From Erinaceus europaeus (Eukaryota; Chordata; Mammalia; Eulipotyphla; Erinaceidae), in the NCBI RefSeq assembly GCF_950295315.1, contig NC_080180.1:65815092-65879091 (forward strand): DNA of 64,000 nt. The letters run 5' to 3'. Shown piece by piece: positions 44,576 to 55,107 of this stretch. How positions within the stretch are numbered: the stretch's first letter is position 1; each line of letters starts with the position of its first letter. Under the pieces are notes generated by a model. That model was not told where the DNA came from and did not search any database. It was given only the letters and a program-made list of their open reading frames with translations. A program made the translations under genes and the position numbers.

Positions 44576-45592
44576 AACTTCTTTTACTATGTTTCTTCAT
44601 ACCTATCTTTCAGACACTCTCCGTAGCCGAAGCTCACTGTCCTTTCCAGATCAAAGCCCAGTACTGAGTCACAGAGAACGTCCCTGGATCTAGGTCTCTC
44701 TGCTGCAAGGAACAGGGCTCTTCTGGGGGAAGCCACCAGTCAAATGGGAAGGAGGGAGGTTAGGTCAAGGTAACTGCTGTGTGAGCTCAAGGCCTTGCGA
44801 TCTCAAACTCATGAGCTAGCCGGTGTCTACCTCAAGCTAGGCATTTCTCTCCTTGCTAGGAGACACTGTCATTATTTGAGGCAGTACTGAATATTTATCT
44901 GAAGCCAGAGACTTCTATCCAGATGATAAGGGACCCTTCCATGAGACAGCCTTTCCTTCTGGGTAAGTGGCTTCCTCGATGTCATTTGCTTACATGTTTC
45001 TTGCATCATGGTTCAGCTTTGCATTAGTATCTGGGTTCACATTTGCAAGCCACCCTTTAGCAAAATGCGTTCACAGTGGGGTTTAGAGAGCCCCAGTCTG
45101 CAATATCCTTTCTCTGTCTCCTTCTCTCTTGGGGAGGGATGTGCCCAGCTTCCAATGACACACGAGAGTGTGAGAACTGGAGGAAGGTGCAATCATGAGA
45201 AATTTTAGTCCAGAGTTCTGGACTGACTGTGGAACTTTCTGTGTAATTGGGACTGAGAGAGAAAAGATCGATTCTGTAGCAGAGACAGTTACAGAGGAGA
45301 CATTGTCTTTCTGCCCTGCTTCCTTTGGTTTTAGAGAGCTCTCTGTCTGTTGAAGTTGTGACTGTGCAGTAGGAAAGAACACATTTCTGTGAGAGAGGGA
45401 ACAGATTAGTGAGTGAGCACACAAGGCTGGGATTTGAAAAGTAAGTCGGCTTTTCTGGAACTCAGTTCACAACATTTTGGAGGGTGCTGAGACCTTGGCC
45501 TTGTAGTCACAACTGCTGTGTAATCTTCCAGATCAGCTTTTAGCAAAACAGTTTTGAGAGTAAGGGTACCTTGGTTAGAAAACACTTTGGTT
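44576..45592. other. Unrecognised non-coding DNA
   Basis: No gene or recognised repeat. Overlapping minus-strand frames of 113-121 codons (45057-45424) lack family motifs. Confidence 0.4.
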
Positions 45593-45857
45593 TGGGGGTT
45601 GCAACAGGTTAAGCGCATGTGGCATAAAGCGCAAGGACCGGTTCAAGGATCCCGGTTCGAGCCCCCGGCTCCCCACCTGCAGGGGAGTCGCTTCACAGGC
45701 TGTGAAGCAGGTCTGCAGGTGTCTGTCTTTCTCTCTCCCTCCCTCTCTATCTCTTTATCTTCCCTTCCTCACTTAATTTCTCTCTGTCCTACCAAGGAGC
45801 AGTGAATTTATAGCACAGGCACTGAACACCAGTAATAACAGTGGAGTAAAAGAAAAA
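45593..45857 (+). mobile_element. ERI-type SINE, shortened middle with long-form tail
   Basis: The head is missing its first bases (gggggttgcaacaggttaag). Box B ggttcgagccc and the body are intact; the CAACAA segment is lost and the long-form module (ggagcagtgaatttatagca ... aataacagtggag) follows directly. Confidence 0.9.
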
Positions 45858-45929
45858 ATGAAAACACTTTATTCACATTAGCCAAGCCACATTGACATTG
45901 ACAAAAAAAAAAAGTAGTAGTCTGTGTTT

Positions 45930-46013
45930 AAGCAATGAATTTTTTTTTCGACTAAATTTGTGGCAATGAATTTTTTTTTTCAACTAAATTTTTTTTCGAC
46001 TAAATTTGTGACT
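45930..46013. repeat. Local tandem duplication with T runs
   Basis: The unit aatgaatttttttttc(g/a)actaaatttgtggc recurs, with ttttttttcgactaaatttg present twice and a related third copy between. A small slippage- or duplication-derived repeat. Confidence 0.85.
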
Positions 46014-46059
46014 CCAGCTTTTCCAATGGCTATTTTCCCCCTGTATTATTTCACAGAGG

Positions 46060-46098
46060 TAGATAGATAGATAGACAGATAGACAGATAGATAGAGAC
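46060..46098. repeat. (GATA)n microsatellite
   Basis: About nine imperfect GATA/GACA units. Confidence 0.9.
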
Positions 46099-46432
46099 TT
46101 GCAACACTTGTCTACCTCCTGACCCCAAGCAGTGATATGATTCCTTTAGTTGTAACCTTATCTCATATGTTGTAAAAACTTTACATTCATGATTTCAGTG
46201 TTTTTGGGTTTTGTTTTGTGAATAAGGACCTTGACATATTAAAGCGATATGATATTTACTTTGACTAAAAAGCACCGTGTGCCACCCTGATCTTGTGACT
46301 TGGGTTTGCTATTAAGGTCTGTTGTGTGTGTGTGTGACATGTGTATTTTACATGTCTCTCTGCTGGCTATGCATGGGGACATACATGTGTGTGGCTCACA
46401 GGCATGGAAGCACAACTTAGATGAGAGAGTAT

Positions 46433-46590
46433 TCAGCTGGGAAAATAGTGTAATGGTTATGCAAAAGATTTTCATGCTTGGGGCACTGAAGTCCAGGTTC
46501 AGTCCGTAGCACGACCAGAAGCCTGAGCTGAGCAATGCTCTGGTCTCTCTCTCTCTCTCTCTCTCAAGTAAATAAATAAATATTTTAAAA
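46433..46590 (+). mobile_element. SINE subtype C
   Basis: gtgtaatggttatgcaaaag, ttttcatgcttggggcactg, aagtccaggttcagtccgta, gagctgagcaatgctctggt, then (CT)n at 46539-46564 and an aaataaataaat tail. Confidence 0.85.
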
Positions 46591-47269
46591 AGAGAAAGAA
46601 AAAATAACTAAGATGAGCAGCTGTTCCTCCATACCTTCCTCACTCTCAAGGATATGATTCCTTCCTTATACTCCTCAGGCAATTTGGGAAACCAAAGAAA
46701 ATGAAGCTATGGGAATATGCACCAAGGACCCAGGCAGAATGTCTTAGATGAAATGGCACGCGTGTTCTCGCAGAAGAGCCGACAAAAGACAAGAGGTACT
46801 GCTTATCCTCTGAAGTCTCTCCCTCAGCCTATCAGAGGCCTTCCAGCAGGAACAATTAGGAAGGACATGAACTTCTCACTACTTGGAGAAAACGTCTCCG
46901 ATGTCCGTCCCTCCCTACAGTAACACTGGATTCACGTTAACTCAGCCTTCCAGCGGGGAGCGGCACAACTGTGCCGTGTTACTCTTTACAGACTGTCACG
47001 ATCTGTCCATACCGTAGGCTGAATTACATTCGGAGAGCTTATCAAGATGTAGTTACCGTGACCTTTTCTTCCTCCTAAGTATACATCATTCACTGCCTTA
47101 GAGTCTCTGGTCTCGGGAGGTGGAGCAAGTGGAAATCATGCCTGAACTCCTGTGCGGATATGTGGCAAGCATGCTGACAAGCATATACTGACAACTATGA
47201 AATAAAGACACATGTGGTGTATACAGATATGTGCATGCACTGTATGAGAACACAGGTGACTATTCCTGG
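46591..47269. other. Unrecognised non-coding DNA
   Basis: No gene or recognised repeat. The 68-codon frame at 46717-46923 has no motif. Confidence 0.4.
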
Positions 47270-47551
47270 GGGCTGGGTGGCGGTGCAGCGGGTTAACAGC
47301 ACATAGTATGAAACACAACCATCTGGGTTTGAGCCTTTGGCTCCCCACCTGCAGGGAGGTCGCTTCACAAGTGGTGAAGCAGATCTGTAGGTGTCTGTCT
47401 ATCTTTCTTTGCCCCTCTCTATCTCCCTCTCCCCTCTCAATTTCTCTCTGCCCATATCCTATTAAAAAAAAAAAAAAAAAGCCTCCAGGAGCAGTGGATT
47501 CATAGTGCAGGCACCAAGCCCCAGGGATAAACCTGGAGGAAAAAAAAAAAA
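47270..47551 (+). mobile_element. ERI-type SINE, long form
   Basis: gggctgggtggcggtgcagc head, diverged box B, ccccacctgcagggaggtcg, CT-rich stretch, then poly(A), the 3' module (gcctccaggagcagtggatt ... caccaagccccagggataa) and a second poly(A). Confidence 0.9.
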
Positions 47552-47825
47552 GTAACTGTTTCTTTTAAAAATATAAAAGCCATTCACAGAAAGAAAATTG
47601 TTATTTTCACTTGAAAGGAAAGCTGACATGTTGTGTTTCTTTTCTTCCTAGCTTTGTCTAGTTCTTGCACACACACTGACGCACCATGCAGCCTAGCTCC
47701 CCTCACGTTCCTTGTTCTCCTGGTGTCTCCATTCAACTCTCAACACCACCCATCGCTTTTCTCCTAGATTATTAGAGTCATATGCAAGTAAACACTGACT
47801 TTCACTTTTATCACCCAAGCTTATT

Positions 47826-48182
47826 CTCTTAAATAAAGATGAGAGAAAGAGAGAGGGGGAAAGAGGGAAGGGATGGAGAGAGAGAGAGAGACCTTCAGCC
47901 CTGCTTCACTATTCGTGAAACTTTATCCCTGTAGACGGGGAACACAGAATGAATCCCTCACTCCTGAAGACCACTTATCCCCCCCTTCTTTTTATGTCCA
48001 CAGGGCAGAGAGAAATTAGGAGGGGAGCAGGATAGAGAGAGGGAGGGAGGTGCCTACAGCACTGCTTTACCACCTGGGAAGCTTCCCACCAACAGATGAG
48101 GCTGGGGGTCTTGAACCCTGGTCCTTGCACAGGGCAATGTGTGAGCTCAACAGTCTGCACCATCCCCATCCAACCCCAACCC
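47826..48182 (-). mobile_element. Two adjacent diverged minus-strand SINEs
   Basis: The first (about 47826-47965) has a GA-rich stretch and cagccctgcttcactattcg. The second (about 47985-48182) has agggcagagagaaattagga, acagcactgctttaccacct, ttgaaccctggtccttgcac and a diverged head. Both are B-like and arranged head-to-tail. Confidence 0.72.
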
Positions 48183-48750
48183 CCGTTACTCCATTCAATG
48201 TCTTTGTGGCTCTCATGCTCTTAGAATGTAAACTGTGTGAGTCTGGGGATATGTTTCTTTTGCTCAACTCTCTCGCTGAAGCAGTGAAAGCTGTTCTTAA
48301 TATAAATGCTGGGCAAATAGCCGCTTTGTTGTAGTAGTGATGTCGGGTGACAGCATTTTCAGGTGTGTCTGCCTCGCTGCAAATCACCAAGTCCTGACTG
48401 ACAGCCCTCCTTCCCCTCTGGCAGCCGCTAAGTGGCCTTCTAGCTCGCAGGCTGACTGTTGTTTAGTTTAGTTCATCTGCTTGCTTGTTCTCCCAGGATC
48501 CCAAATATGAGTCAAATCAAGCCCTCTCTGTCCGTCTCTGACTTCCGTCACCCCTCCACCCAAACTCCTTCTATTTCTGCCTGGCTGCGGCAGGGCTCGG
48601 TCTCCTGATAATCCATAGCCCCTGGGTCACGGCTTTTTCTTTGTTCTCTAGCTGATGGCCATGGAGGTTGTGTCCAGTCCTTGGCTACTGTAATGTATAC
48701 TGCAATTAAAATAAAAATACATAGACATTTCTCTGTCCTTTTAGTCTATT
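48183..48750. other. Unrecognised non-coding DNA
   Basis: No gene or recognised repeat. Confidence 0.45.
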
Positions 48751-49036
48751 TTTTTTTAATTTTTTAAATTTTTTAATACATATTTATTCCCTTTTGTTCC
48801 CCTTGTTTATTGTTGTTGTTCTTGATGTCCTCGTTGCTGGATAGGACAGAGAGAAATGGAGAGAGGAGGGGAAGACAGAGAGGGGGAGAGAAAGACAGAC
48901 ACCTGCAGACCTGCTTCACCACCTGTGAAGCGACTCCGCTGCAGGTAGGGAGCCGGGGGCTCGAACCGGGATCCTTAGGCAGGTCCTTGCGCTTTGCGCC
49001 ACCTGAGCTTAGCCAGCTGTGCTACCACCTGACTCC
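48751..49036 (-). mobile_element. ERI-type SINE, subtype A
   Basis: Reverse-oriented complete copy: T-rich tail, ttcccttttgttccccttgt, body, box B ctcgaaccggg and head gctgtgctaccacctgactc. Confidence 0.92.
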
Positions 49037-49228
49037 CTTTTATTTTTTCAATTTATTTATTATTTGATAAAATTAAGTGAGAAGAGGGAGGGAAAGAGAG
49101 AGAGAGAGAGAGAGAGAGCGGCAGCCCTGCCTCACCACTTGGGAAGCTCCCCACCTGCAGATCTCAAACCCAGTTCTGGAGCCTGAGGATGTGAGGCTCA
49201 CTGTTTGCCTTACTGCCTGCACCCCAGA
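49037..49228 (-). mobile_element. Diverged SINE, subtype B-like
   Basis: Directly abuts the previous SINE: tttattatttgataaaatta, (GA)n at 49099-49118, gcagccctgcctcaccactt, ccccacctgcagatctcaaa, ending in a decayed head near ctgcaccccagag. Confidence 0.75.
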
Positions 49229-49494
49229 GATATTTTCATATTAATTTTTTTGTGTGTTTTATTTTTCAGGTAAATTGTGGGACAGATGATAACTAAATGA
49301 TATTGAACGTCTAAATTCATTTTTGAGAAATCTCCATTTTTCTTTTTATAATGGCTGTTACAATTTATAATCCTTCCAGCAGCGTAGAAGGGCTCCCTCT
49401 CTTCACAACTTCCTGTATAGCATATATATACATATATATATATTGAAGTAGGAACTAATAATTAGGAGCAGGGAGGGGAAAACAAACCAGCAAA

Positions 49495-49660
49495 CCCTGA
49501 CTGGACGTGGTGTATTGCATCAAAGCAAAGAATTCTAGGGGAAGGGGTGGGGGGTGGGAGGCCTGGAGGGGCCGGGGACGTGAAATTATAGCATGTGACA
49601 ATGACTGCACTGTAAAGCACTGAGCCCTCAATAAAAATGTCAAAATAAATGTTGAGCACA
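49495..49660 (+). mobile_element. LINE-1 3' end, diverged
   Basis: gtgtattgcatcaaagcaaa, ggggaaggggtggggg and the terminus caataaaaatgtcaaaataa follow the order of the L1-like end at 56.49 kb. Confidence 0.55.
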
Positions 49661-49683
49661 TAAAGAAAATCATTTTTATGTAG

Positions 49684-49950
49684 GGGCCAGACTGGGAGTA
49701 TTCAACAGAGCACACCTGCTGACATCATCAAAGACCCAGATTCAAGTTCCCGTTTCCCACCTGCAGAGGAAAGCTTCAGGAACATTAAAGCAGTGCGGTA
49801 GGTAGGTGTTTCTCTTTCTCTCTCCCTCTTTACTCCCCCCTTCTCAATTTCTCTCTGTTCTAAAATAAAGGGGGAAGAAAAGGCCTATGGGTATGGTGAA
49901 TTCATTGTACAGACATAACCACAGCAATAAGCTGGTGGAGAAAAAAAAAT
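49684..49950 (+). mobile_element. B-type SINE carrying the long-form 3' module
   Basis: gggccagactgggagtattc head, ttcccacctgcagaggaaag body, CT-rich run, then aaaaggcctatgggtatggtgaattc...acagcaataagctggtggag and poly(A). A B-type head/body joined to the 3' module seen on A-type elements. Confidence 0.8.
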
Positions 49951-50092
49951 TAAAATAAAGAAATATTATCTAAGAATGATATATAGAAATAAATTAATCT
50001 ACAAGCAACTATGATGCTTCCTGTATATTCAGTTTAGTTATGGTCATTCTCCTAACAAGGGAATCTTATACAAACACAGAGAATATTGCTAT

Positions 50093-50335
50093 TTAATTTA
50101 ATTAATTAATTTTCTCTTTTGTTGCCCTTGTTTTTTTATTGTTGCTGTAGTTATTATTGTTGTTGTTGTTGATGTTGTCGTTGTTGGATAGGACAGAGAG
50201 AAATGGAGAGAGGAGGGGAAGACAGAGAGGGGAAGAGAAAGACAGACACTTGCAGACCTGCTTCACTGCCTGTGAAGCGACTCCCCTGCAGGTGGGGAGC
50301 CGGGGGCTCGAACCAGGATCCTTATGCCAGTCTTT
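50093..50335 (-). mobile_element. ERI-type SINE, subtype A, head missing
   Basis: Reverse-oriented copy complete from its tail to ccaggatccttatgccagtc, where it stops; the last 50 or so bases of the tRNA-like head are absent and a B-type SINE begins at once. Confidence 0.9.
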
Positions 50336-50562
50336 CATTTTATTTTTATTTATTCATTATCATTATTGGATATAGACAGAAATTGAAAGAAATGGGGGAA
50401 TAGAGGAAGAGAGACAGAGACATCCGCAGCCCTGCTTCACCACTCATGAAACTCCCACTCAGCCCCTGCCCCGGCAGGTAGGGAGGGACCAGGGGCTTGA
50501 ACCTGCATCCTCGTGCACTGTAATGTGTGCACTTAATCAGATACACCACTGCCTGGCTCCCA
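50336..50562 (-). mobile_element. tRNA-derived SINE, subtype B
   Basis: tcattattggatatagacag, GA-rich body, gcagccctgcttcaccactc, cttgaacctgcatcctcgtg, aatcagatacaccactgcct. It directly adjoins the headless A-type SINE. Confidence 0.9.
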
Positions 50563-51113
50563 CAGAGGATATTTTTAACTAGCTCAAACTTAAAGACAAA
50601 ATCAAACCGTTTTTCCCTCGCTCACAGTAAATTCTATAGATTCATTACTGAGTAAACAAGTATCCTGTTTATGCATCCCACGGCTACTTTGCATAGCTTT
50701 GCAACTTAAAAATCTCAGAGGAACGGCTTGTTTTCTAAAGTATACCTGAGGCCTTTCTTTCATCAAGCAAAAGAAAGGGAGCAGTGTGGATATTCACCGA
50801 AGGGTGCAGGCTTGGGGATTTCCTTACCGACACACCTGGAGCCATGTGTTTGAGCAGCTTCTCAACACACCACTTGTCAGGAGATCACTTGCCCAGTGGA
50901 TGGCAGAGAGCTCCCGTAGTCCCTTCTCAAAGCAAGGCTCCAGCTTCACTGCAGGGGCAGAGTGCTCTCAGGACTCACCAGGTGCTTCTCCTGTGACTGA
51001 CTACACAGGAAGGACCAAGCAACAACAGGCAGGGAACTAAGGTGATGTGCTCCCAGAGGCAGGTGGTCTGCCCAGACTCACCTATAATTTCCATATTAAA
51101 TAGAGCTGGTCAG
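50563..51113. other. Unrecognised non-coding DNA
   Basis: No gene seen. The part next to the LTR (about 50780-51110) is GC-richer and could be ERV-internal, but carries no retroviral motif. Confidence 0.35.
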
Positions 51114-51482
51114 TGTGGAGAGACGGAATACAGTGACTACCCACGCAGGGTAAAGTTAAAGGCCACAGAGTCCGTGAGAATAATTATAAACCTATGCCGG
51201 GCTGGGCTAGCTTCACGGGCTGTAGAGAGACGACCAGGGACTCATGGCTGAGCTGGGAAGCAGTATCTCGTTTATTAATCAGATGCATCGCCTTTTATGC
51301 ATCTCTTCACCGGAAGTGGCAAGGGGAAAGGAAATGACTAGGAGAGGGGGCGGAGCAAAAAAAAGAGTGGGAACAGAACCTAGAAAGCTTCCATCGAACC
51401 AGTGGGGATTAAACCAATGCCCTGCAGGCAGGGTGGTTCTAGTGGTTATGTAAATAGACCACAGCGATTAAGCACTACAACA
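51114..51482 (-). mobile_element. LTR, same family as 8.35 kb
   Basis: On the minus strand it starts TGTTGTAGTGCTTAA and then matches the 8.35-kb LTR in order (ctgtggtctatttacataa, attggtttaatccccactgg, gatggaagctt, ccctctcctag.catttcc, aataaac, cagccatgagt). A TATA-like gcataaaaggcg precedes attaataaa. The 3' (left) boundary is uncertain; an alternative is about 51195. Confidence 0.65.
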
Positions 51483-51589
51483 GAAGGGGTCTTAGAAGCA
51501 GAATTTAGAAGCAGACCAACAAACCTACAGAGACATGTTGTGTTTTGGCAAGCTCTGTCTTGAATCCTTGTATAAACTCCTTTGAAAAT

Positions 51590-52045
51590 AGAAAATCCCC
51601 CCCAAATCTCACCTGCTCTATTCCTACCTATATGTTCCTGATTATTAAACAATTTTTTCTGCTTTATATCTTAACAGTCTTTGCCACCAAGTTGCAAATG
51701 CTACCATGATGCCAACCTGACTTCCCTGGGCAGACGCCTTCACCCATGTGTCCTGGAGCCTCCCCTCCCCAGAGCCCTGCCCCACTAGGGACAGACAGAC
51801 ACAGACTGGGGGTGTGGATCCACCTGCCAACACCCATGTCCAGTGGAGAAGCAATGACAGAAGCCAGAACTCCACCTTCTGCACCTGATAATGATCCTGG
51901 GTCCATACTCACAGAGGGATAAAGACTAGGGAAGCTTCCAATGGAGGGGGTGGGATATGGAACTCTGGTGGTGGGAACTGTGTGGAATTGTACCCTTCTT
52001 ATCCTATGGTCTTCTCTATCATTATTAAATCAATAAAAAAAGAAA
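51590..52045 (+). mobile_element. 5'-truncated LINE 3' end, CCCCTCTTATCC family
   Basis: Starts aaatctcacctgctctattc, continues gccaccaagttgcaaatgct, gccctgccccactaggg, gaagcaatgacagaagccag, ggtggtgggaactgtgtgga and gtacccttcttatcctatgg, and ends attaaatcaataaaaaaag. Confidence 0.7.
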
Positions 52046-52929
52046 AAGAAAGTTGAAAATCCATTGTATTTTTTTAATGCTCCAAAGGTATTCAACTCAG
52101 ACCCTGCATACACTCAGTTTTTTTTTTTAATTATGTTTTGATTTCATGAGAGGGGGAAAGAGAACCAGAGTATCCCTACAGTCCCAGGGAGTGAAATCAG
52201 GACCTCATGTCCGCATCTCCAGCCCTCTTCAGGTTAGTCAGTATTTCAAGGAACTAAATTTGAAATTGACTCATGGCTTTAAGACCCATCTTTCCCAAAG
52301 ATTGTCATCATAAAGTGAAATAGGAAATATTGTTACTTTCTCATGCAAAAACAACAAGATAACTGGTTTGAGCAACTGCTTCATAAAGGAATTTTAGCCA
52401 AGGTGCTTTATTTTAACTCTAATTGAGATTAAGATTTAAGGTGTCTCAATACTGACACTGAAATATTTCAAAGTGGGTAATATTTACTGACCTATTACTG
52501 ACCTGGGGAGAAGTACGGCAGTTTCTAGTGGAGATAATGGAGACTCTGATGGTGTGGAATGACACACCTGTTAACTTATAATTTTGTAATTCAATATTAA
52601 ATTATTAAAAAACAACAATAACCCTTATTCCCAGTTTATAAATCCAAAGTGCATCTAGTCAACACTAGACTATGACATCATTCCTGGCTTCTAATCAGGT
52701 TTATATCCATGGGACTAAGCTAGCCTATCATAGGAACCTTTTCCTGACCTCAATTAAAGATCTCATTTTCACTACAATCTCAGCCAATTTTCAGGGCAAC
52801 ATAATAGAACTATGAATGTAAGTTATTATCACATGGATGTCTGATGTCTGAGTCCAAAGGGTAAGTTTTAAGTAAAGTGAAGCAAGTTCAAATACAGCAA
52901 AACAGATATCAACAAGAAAATGTGTTTGG
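52046..52929. other. Mostly unrecognised AT-rich DNA
   Basis: A decayed SINE-like patch at about 52118-52240 (tatttcatgagagg...gtcccagggagtgaaatcagg). No gene. Confidence 0.4.
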
Positions 52930-52948
52930 TAGATGTGTAATTTATTGA

Positions 52949-52988
<40 letters not shown>

Positions 52989-53100
52989 CCGTGCAGCAAC
53001 CACTCTTTCACATGTAGTGACAGAGATTGAACTGCGTTCTCCTGAATTCCAGCTCTAGGCCGATATGCTGAATCTCTCCCTCACCTGCACTGCTTATGGT
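52930..53100 (-). mobile_element. Decayed SINE with (GA)n
   Basis: A (GA)n tract at 52953-52983 followed by cgtgcagcaaccactctttcac and gacagagattgaactgcgtt. Minus-strand SINE remnant. Confidence 0.5.
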
Positions 53101-53202
53101 AGTTTGCTGAGTAACAGGATTAACGTATAAACTTAATGCTACGTGGAATTACAAGAATCAAGAATTGGATATAACTATAAAAATTTTTCTCATTAGAGTA
53201 AT

Positions 53203-53442
53203 TCGGGCAGTAGGGCAGCAGGTTAAGCGAATGTGACACGAAGCACAAAGACTGACTTAAGGATCCTGGGTCGAGCCCCGGCTCCCCACCTGCAGGGGAG
53301 TCACTTCACAGGCGGTGAAGCAGGTCTGCAGGTGTCTGTCTTTCTCTCCCCCCTCTCTGTCTTCCTCTCCTCTCTCCATTTCTGTCTGTCCTATCCAAAC
53401 AACGATGACATCAATAACAACCACAATAATAACTACAACAAT
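53203..53442 (+). mobile_element. 5' part of an ERI-type SINE split by LINE copy 4
   Basis: gggcagtagggcagcaggtt head to the CAACAA-rich segment ending aataataactacaacaa, where the LINE begins. The rest resumes at 54153. Confidence 0.92.
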
Positions 53443-54152
53443 TCTTCTTCTTCTAGCGTTTGCCCATCTTCCGTAGCCAGTCAATAGCGTCAGGTTGAGC
53501 CTGATGTCAAGTTTCCAGACCTCCTTTGAATCTGGAGAGGTGGCAGTCGTTGACTCTGTGGGTCATAGTCTGTCTGGAGCCGCAGGGGCAGTTCGGGTCG
53601 TCTCTGGCTCCCCAGCGATGGAACATAGCGGCGCACCGGCCATGGCCTGTTCGATAGCGATTGAGGAGGGCCCGATCATAACGTGCTAGGTCAGAGCCGG
53701 GTGGACGCTCGCAGGGGTCTTTGATGAGGTGTTTGTTCTTGACCTCAGCTGACTGCCAACTCTGTTTCCAAGAGACTGGAACAGAGAAGTTCAGTGTAGG
53801 TGTAGGGGACCAGATTGGAGGACGAGACGTCAAGCGTTGGACAGGGTGGGCGAAGATCTCCGCGTATATTGGCAGGTCCGGTCGAGCGTAGACGTGGGAA
53901 ATGAACTTAGATGATGCCGCATCCTGACGAATATCTGGCGGGGGGATGTTGCTAAGAACTGGCAGCCATGGAACCGGGGTGGAACAGATGGTTCCAGAAA
54001 TGATCCTCATGGAGGAATATAATTTGGAATCGACCAAGTGGACATGGGGGCTACGGAACCATCCTGGGGCACAGTATTCTGCAGTGGAATAGCATAATGC
54101 CAGAGATGATGATCGTAGTGTGGAAGCGCTCGTGCCCCATGAGGAGCTGGCC
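53443..54152 (-). mobile_element. Jockey/CR1-like LINE, copy 4 (nested in a SINE)
   Basis: A 5'-truncated copy of about 710 bp. Read from the right it opens in the thumb region (LASSSWGTSASTLRSSSLAL) and keeps one frame of about 215 codons to the stop after FKGGLET near 53507, including CPCGSRQTMTHRVNDC (I to R at the position before V). The 3' tail is (GAA)n, seen as ttcttcttct on the plus strand. It lies antisense within an ERI SINE, and both flanks carry a related aataa..actacaacaa segment, an imperfect target duplication. It lacks the RT catalytic motifs. Confidence 0.9.
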
Positions 54153-54211
54153 AATAACAATGACTACAACAATAAGCAAGGGCAACAAAAGGGAATAAAT
54201 AAATAAATATT
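54153..54211 (+). mobile_element. 3' part of the SINE split by LINE copy 4
   Basis: ataacaatgactacaacaat, then gcaagggcaacaaaagggaa and the aataaataaat tail. Completes the element that begins at 53203. Confidence 0.92.
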
Positions 54212-54852
54212 TAGAAAAACAAATCTCATTAGAATGACCCTTACCTCAAATCATGTCTTAAGAATCTCTCAGGACTATCTTGTCTTGCCTGCAAAGTCTG
54301 ACTAATTTTTGAGACAATGATTGAGTCAGATTCTCCTACGTCAGCCAACACTTCACAATCTGATCTTGCTTACTTGCTTAGATAAAAACATCAAAAGCTG
54401 CTTCTAAAACCTCAACTACCTTAGACATCACTGTCTTTTTTTTTTTTGTAGCCTCTACAAAATGTCACCTTCACTATGAAGAATCTTCATTCATATATGT
54501 ACGGATACATGACTGGCTGACTACTGAGAAAGTTTTCCTTTGACTAAAGTGTTGATAAAGAAGAGAATTCATGGAGCAAGGAGAAAACTGACCTAGTAGA
54601 ACGCACACTGGACACTGTGTGAAGACCCCGGTTTGCGCCCTGACACCACAGAGAAGCAGTGTGCACAGGGGGACTTTATGAGCAGTGGAGGGCCACCCTG
54701 GGCTCTCTTCTCTTTTTTCCCCTCCCTCCTCTTTATGTCTCTCCCTCCTCCATGTGTCTTTATTTGAGATTAGAAGAAAAAAAAAAAACGGGAAAAAAAG
54801 GATTTCCAGAATAGTGAAAGCATGTAGGTGTGAGGCCCTTAAGAAACCCCGT
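54212..54852. other. Mostly unrecognised DNA
   Basis: A decayed plus-strand SINE may lie at about 54585-54790 (ctagtagaacgcacactgga...gaagaccccggtttgcgccc). No gene. Confidence 0.4.
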
Positions 54853-55107
54853 GGTGGAAGGCCAGTGTAGTGAGCTGGTTAGGCACACAGATTACTGTGC
54901 ACAAGGACCCAGGCTAACGTTCCCAGTCCTCACCTGCAAGGAGGCAGCTTCATAAACAGTAAGGTAGTGCTGCAGGTGTGTGTCATTCTCTCTCCTTCTC
55001 TGTCTCTCTCCCTCCCTCTCTGTTTTCCTCTGTCCTATTAAATATATGTTAGCAACCAGTAGTGGTGAATTTGTCAAGCAGGCACTAGCCCCAGTGATAA
55101 CCCTGGA
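54853..55107 (+). mobile_element. B-type SINE with long-form 3' module, fused to a LINE end
   Basis: gccagtgtagtgagctggtt head, ctcacctgcaaggaggcagc body, CT-rich stretch, then gcaaccagtagtggtgaatt...agccccagtgataaccctgga, where it runs without a tail into a LINE 3' end. Confidence 0.85.
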
